Positions 5,104-6,399 of a stretch of 6,399 nucleotides of DNA are shown one piece after another. The notes beneath the pieces are model-generated. The model was not told where the DNA came from. It saw only the letters and a list, made by a program, of their open reading frames with translations, and did no database searches. Each line of letters begins with the position of its first letter. The stretch's first letter is position 1. Made by a program: the position numbers and the translations under genes. Source of the DNA: JAMXLO01 sp041487355. Lineage in GTDB: Bacteria > Pseudomonadota > Alphaproteobacteria > Acetobacterales > Acetobacteraceae. The stretch spans positions 1 through 6,399 of the forward strand of contig JBGPND010000261.1 in the NCBI GenBank assembly GCA_041487355.1, read 5' to 3'.

Positions 5104-5610
5104 ATGGTCAGGCTGCTGGGCATCGATCCGGGCCTGCGCTTCACTGGCTGGGGGGTGATCGAGGCAGATGGCAACCGCCTGCGCCACGTCGCCGACGGGG
5201 TCATCGCGACCGACAGCGCGACCAGCGTGCCGGAGCGGCTGAAGGTGCTGCATGACGCGTTGGTGGCGCTGATGGCGCAGCACCGGCCGGACGAGGCGGC
5301 GATCGAGGAGACCTACGTGAACCGCAACGGCAGCGCGACGCTGAAGCTGGGCTACGCGCGCGGCGTCGCGCTGCTCGCCCCCGCGCTCGTTGGCATTCCG
5401 GTGACCGAGTATGGCGCCAAGTCCGTGAAGCTTGCCGTGGTGGGCACCGGCGGGGCGGAGAAGGCGCAGGTGCAGATGATGGTTCGCCGCCTGCTGCCAG
5501 GTGCCGTGATCCGCCGGGCGGACGCGGCCGATGCGTTGGCGGTGGCGATCTGCCACGCGCATCATCGTGCCAGCCGGCTGGCCTGGAGCAGTCGGGTGAG
5601 GATCGCGTGA
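5104..5610 (+). CDS. ruvC: Holliday junction resolvase RuvC
   Basis: RuvC is the dimeric Mg2+-dependent endonuclease that nicks Holliday junctions symmetrically after RuvAB branch migration. The 168-residue protein (E. coli has 173) shows the RNase H-like fold and all four catalytic acids: Asp 8 in LLGIDPGLRFTGWG, Glu 68 in AAIEETYVN, and Asp 140 and Asp 143 in RADAADALAVAICHAH. ATLKLGYARGV and VVGTGGAEKAQVQMMV are further family blocks. The frame is open from an ATG at 5029, but the 25 extra residues are unlike RuvC, whose N-terminus normally starts a few residues before GIDPG; ATG 5104 is therefore chosen. Its ribosome site is weak (AGGGA at 5087-5091, about 12 bases away). The TGA overlaps the ruvA GTG, indicating coupled translation. 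Confidence 0.97.
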   Translation: MVRLLGIDPGLRFTGWGVIEADGNRLRHVADGVIATDSATSVPERLKVLHDALVALMAQHRPDEAAIEETYVNRNGSATLKLGYARGVALLAPALVGIPVTEYGAKSVKLAVVGTGGAEKAQVQMMVRRLLPGAVIRRADAADALAVAICHAHHRASRLAWSSRVRIA

Positions 5611-6218
5611 TCGCCCAGCTCACCGGACGCGTCGAGGCGCTGGAGGAGGGACGCTGCATCATCGACGTGAACGGCGTCGGCTATCTCGTGCAGGCCTCCA
5701 CGCGCACGCTCGCAGCATTGCCCGCGCCGCCGGCCACCGCGCGGCTGCTGGTGGAGACGCATGTGCGCGAGGACGCCATCCTGCTCTACGGCTTCGCCGA
5801 CCCGGCCGAACGCGACTGGTTCCGCCTGCTGACCACGGTGCAGGGCGTCGGCGGCAGGGTCGCTCTTTCGGTGCTGTCGGCACTGTCGCCGCGCGACCTG
5901 GTGTCCGCGATCGCCGCCGGCGACCGCGCCAGCCTGACGCGTGCACCCGGCGTCGGCGCGCGCCTTGCGGTGCGCCTGCTGACCGAGTTGCGGGATAAGG
6001 TTGGCGCGATGCCATCGACGCCCGGTTTCGTCGTGCCTCGGCTCGGCCCGCCTGGGGTGGCCGAGGATGCGATCTCGGCGCTGGTCAATCTGGGATACCG
6101 CCGGCCGGAGGCGCAGCCCGTGGTCGCACGCATGATCGAACGGCTCGGCGATGCAGCGCCGCTGGATGCGGTGATCCGTGACAGCCTGAAGGAGCTGGCG
6201 CATAGGGCGCCCGGATGA
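5607..6218 (+). CDS. ruvA: Holliday junction branch-migration protein RuvA
   Basis: RuvA tetramers bind and flatten Holliday junctions and load the RuvB hexameric motor. The 203 residues equal the E. coli length. Domain I (about 1-64) is the OB fold, with IDVNGVGYLV and the acidic pin Glu 55-Asp 56 in VREDAILLYGF, which steers strand separation. Domain II (about 65-140) carries two helix-hairpin-helix motifs, VQGVGGRVAL (78-87) and APGVGARLAV (113-122). After a flexible linker, domain III (about 155-203, AEDAISALVNLGYRRPEA) is the RuvB-binding part. The GTG start lies inside the ruvC stop (GTGA). ruvB, commonly the next gene, does not follow in the 181 bases that remain. Confidence 0.97.
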   Translation: MIAQLTGRVEALEEGRCIIDVNGVGYLVQASTRTLAALPAPPATARLLVETHVREDAILLYGFADPAERDWFRLLTTVQGVGGRVALSVLSALSPRDLVSAIAAGDRASLTRAPGVGARLAVRLLTELRDKVGAMPSTPGFVVPRLGPPGVAEDAISALVNLGYRRPEAQPVVARMIERLGDAAPLDAVIRDSLKELAHRAPG

Positions 6219-6231
6219 GCGGCGCCGGCAG

Positions 6232-6259
6232 GAGAGGTTCAAGCACGAGAGGTTCAAGC
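6232..6259. repeat. Tandem 13-nt direct repeat after ruvA
   Basis: GAGAGGTTCAAGC occurs at 6232-6244 and exactly again at 6247-6259, a 15-nt period. It lies 14 bp after the ruvA stop and just before the C/G hairpin. It may be a slippage duplication at a repeat-element edge. Confidence 0.7.
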
Positions 6260-6265
6260 GAAACT

Positions 6266-6288
6266 CCCCCTCCCCTTGAGGGAGGGGG
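6266..6288. repeat. C/G-rich hairpin repeat downstream of ruvA
   Basis: CCCCCTCCC (6266-6274) pairs perfectly with GGGAGGGGG (6280-6288) around CTTGA. The CTCCCCCTCCCCTTGAGGGAGGGGGTTGGG wording is a frequent dispersed intergenic repeat in alphaproteobacteria, from recall. It could terminate or stabilise the ruvCA transcript, although the following bases are TT then G-rich, not a T-tract. Confidence 0.65.
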
Positions 6289-6399
6289 TTGGGGGGAGGG
6301 GGTCGGCCACCCCGCCCCGCGGCCCCCCCCCCCCCCACCCCCCGCAGCGGCGGCGGGCGATGGCGGCGAGCGTCGGCCCCCCGCCCCCCCGGGGGCCCC
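6289..6399. other. Low-complexity C/G-rich tail, probable contig end
   Basis: The last 111 bases are nearly all C and G, with a run of 14 C (6323-6336) and several runs of 5-7 C or G. No conserved coding motif is found and no RuvB N-terminus can be read. Either this is true repeat DNA or base calls degrade at a sequence end; the second seems more likely. Confidence 0.6.

Noticed and set aside
5562..6338. A 258-codon minus-strand frame over ruvA.
   Set aside because: It lies opposite a full-length RuvA with all domains and starts in the low-complexity tail.
6219..6399. The start of ruvB.
   Set aside because: No frame shows the RuvB N-terminal or Walker A wording; the sequence is repeat and C/G runs.

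Overview
The window is GC-rich proteobacterial DNA. It most resembles an alphaproteobacterium, possibly a Rhodospirillales/Acetobacterales relative. The grounds are the yebC-ruvC-ruvA order, the RuvC wording (a VVGTGGAEKAQV-type stretch and a DAADALAVAICHAHH C-terminus), the style of the GH15 glucoamylase, frequent GTG starts, and dispersed GC-rich palindromes of the kind scattered through alpha- and gammaproteobacterial genomes. The lineage is an inference; no rRNA is present.

Layout. Bases 1-361 carry no credible gene and hold at least four palindromic repeat units, including an inverted pair of REP-like units (19-99) and a 33-bp perfect stem (253-324). Bases 362-2743 (minus) encode a cytoplasmic-looking GH15 glucan 1,4-alpha-glucosidase with both catalytic glutamates. 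Its start is best placed at a GTG 13 codons inside the longest frame, because of a strong Shine-Dalgarno there. A 74-bp divergent gap separates it from yebC (2818-3567, plus), the YebC/TACO1 family translation or transcription factor.

Between yebC and ruvC, which are commonly adjacent in proteobacteria, lies a minus-strand block with two complete toxin-antitoxin modules: Phd/YefM-type antitoxin + PIN (VapC-type) toxin (4979-4303), then ParD-type antitoxin + ParE-type toxin (4249-3645). In each, antitoxin stop and toxin start overlap as GTGA, and a palindrome at the antitoxin promoter is a likely autoregulatory operator. The parE gene contains a 39-nt GC-rich hairpin unit bounded by TGCCC repeats that inserts 13 codons in frame. 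This resembles the in-frame palindromic elements described in Rickettsia and is the most interesting signal in the window.

ruvC (5104-5610) and ruvA (5607-6218) follow on the plus strand, again with a GTGA overlap. They encode the Holliday-junction resolvase and the junction-binding subunit of the RuvAB branch-migration motor. ruvB, often next, is not seen. The DNA instead becomes a short tandem repeat, a C/G-rich hairpin and a low-complexity tail with a run of 14 C, which looks like a contig end or poor sequence.

Functionally there are three unrelated layers: a housekeeping block (yebC, ruvC, ruvA), a carbohydrate enzyme diverging from it, and an accessory toxin-antitoxin insertion with repeat elements. 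No wholly new multi-gene system was found.
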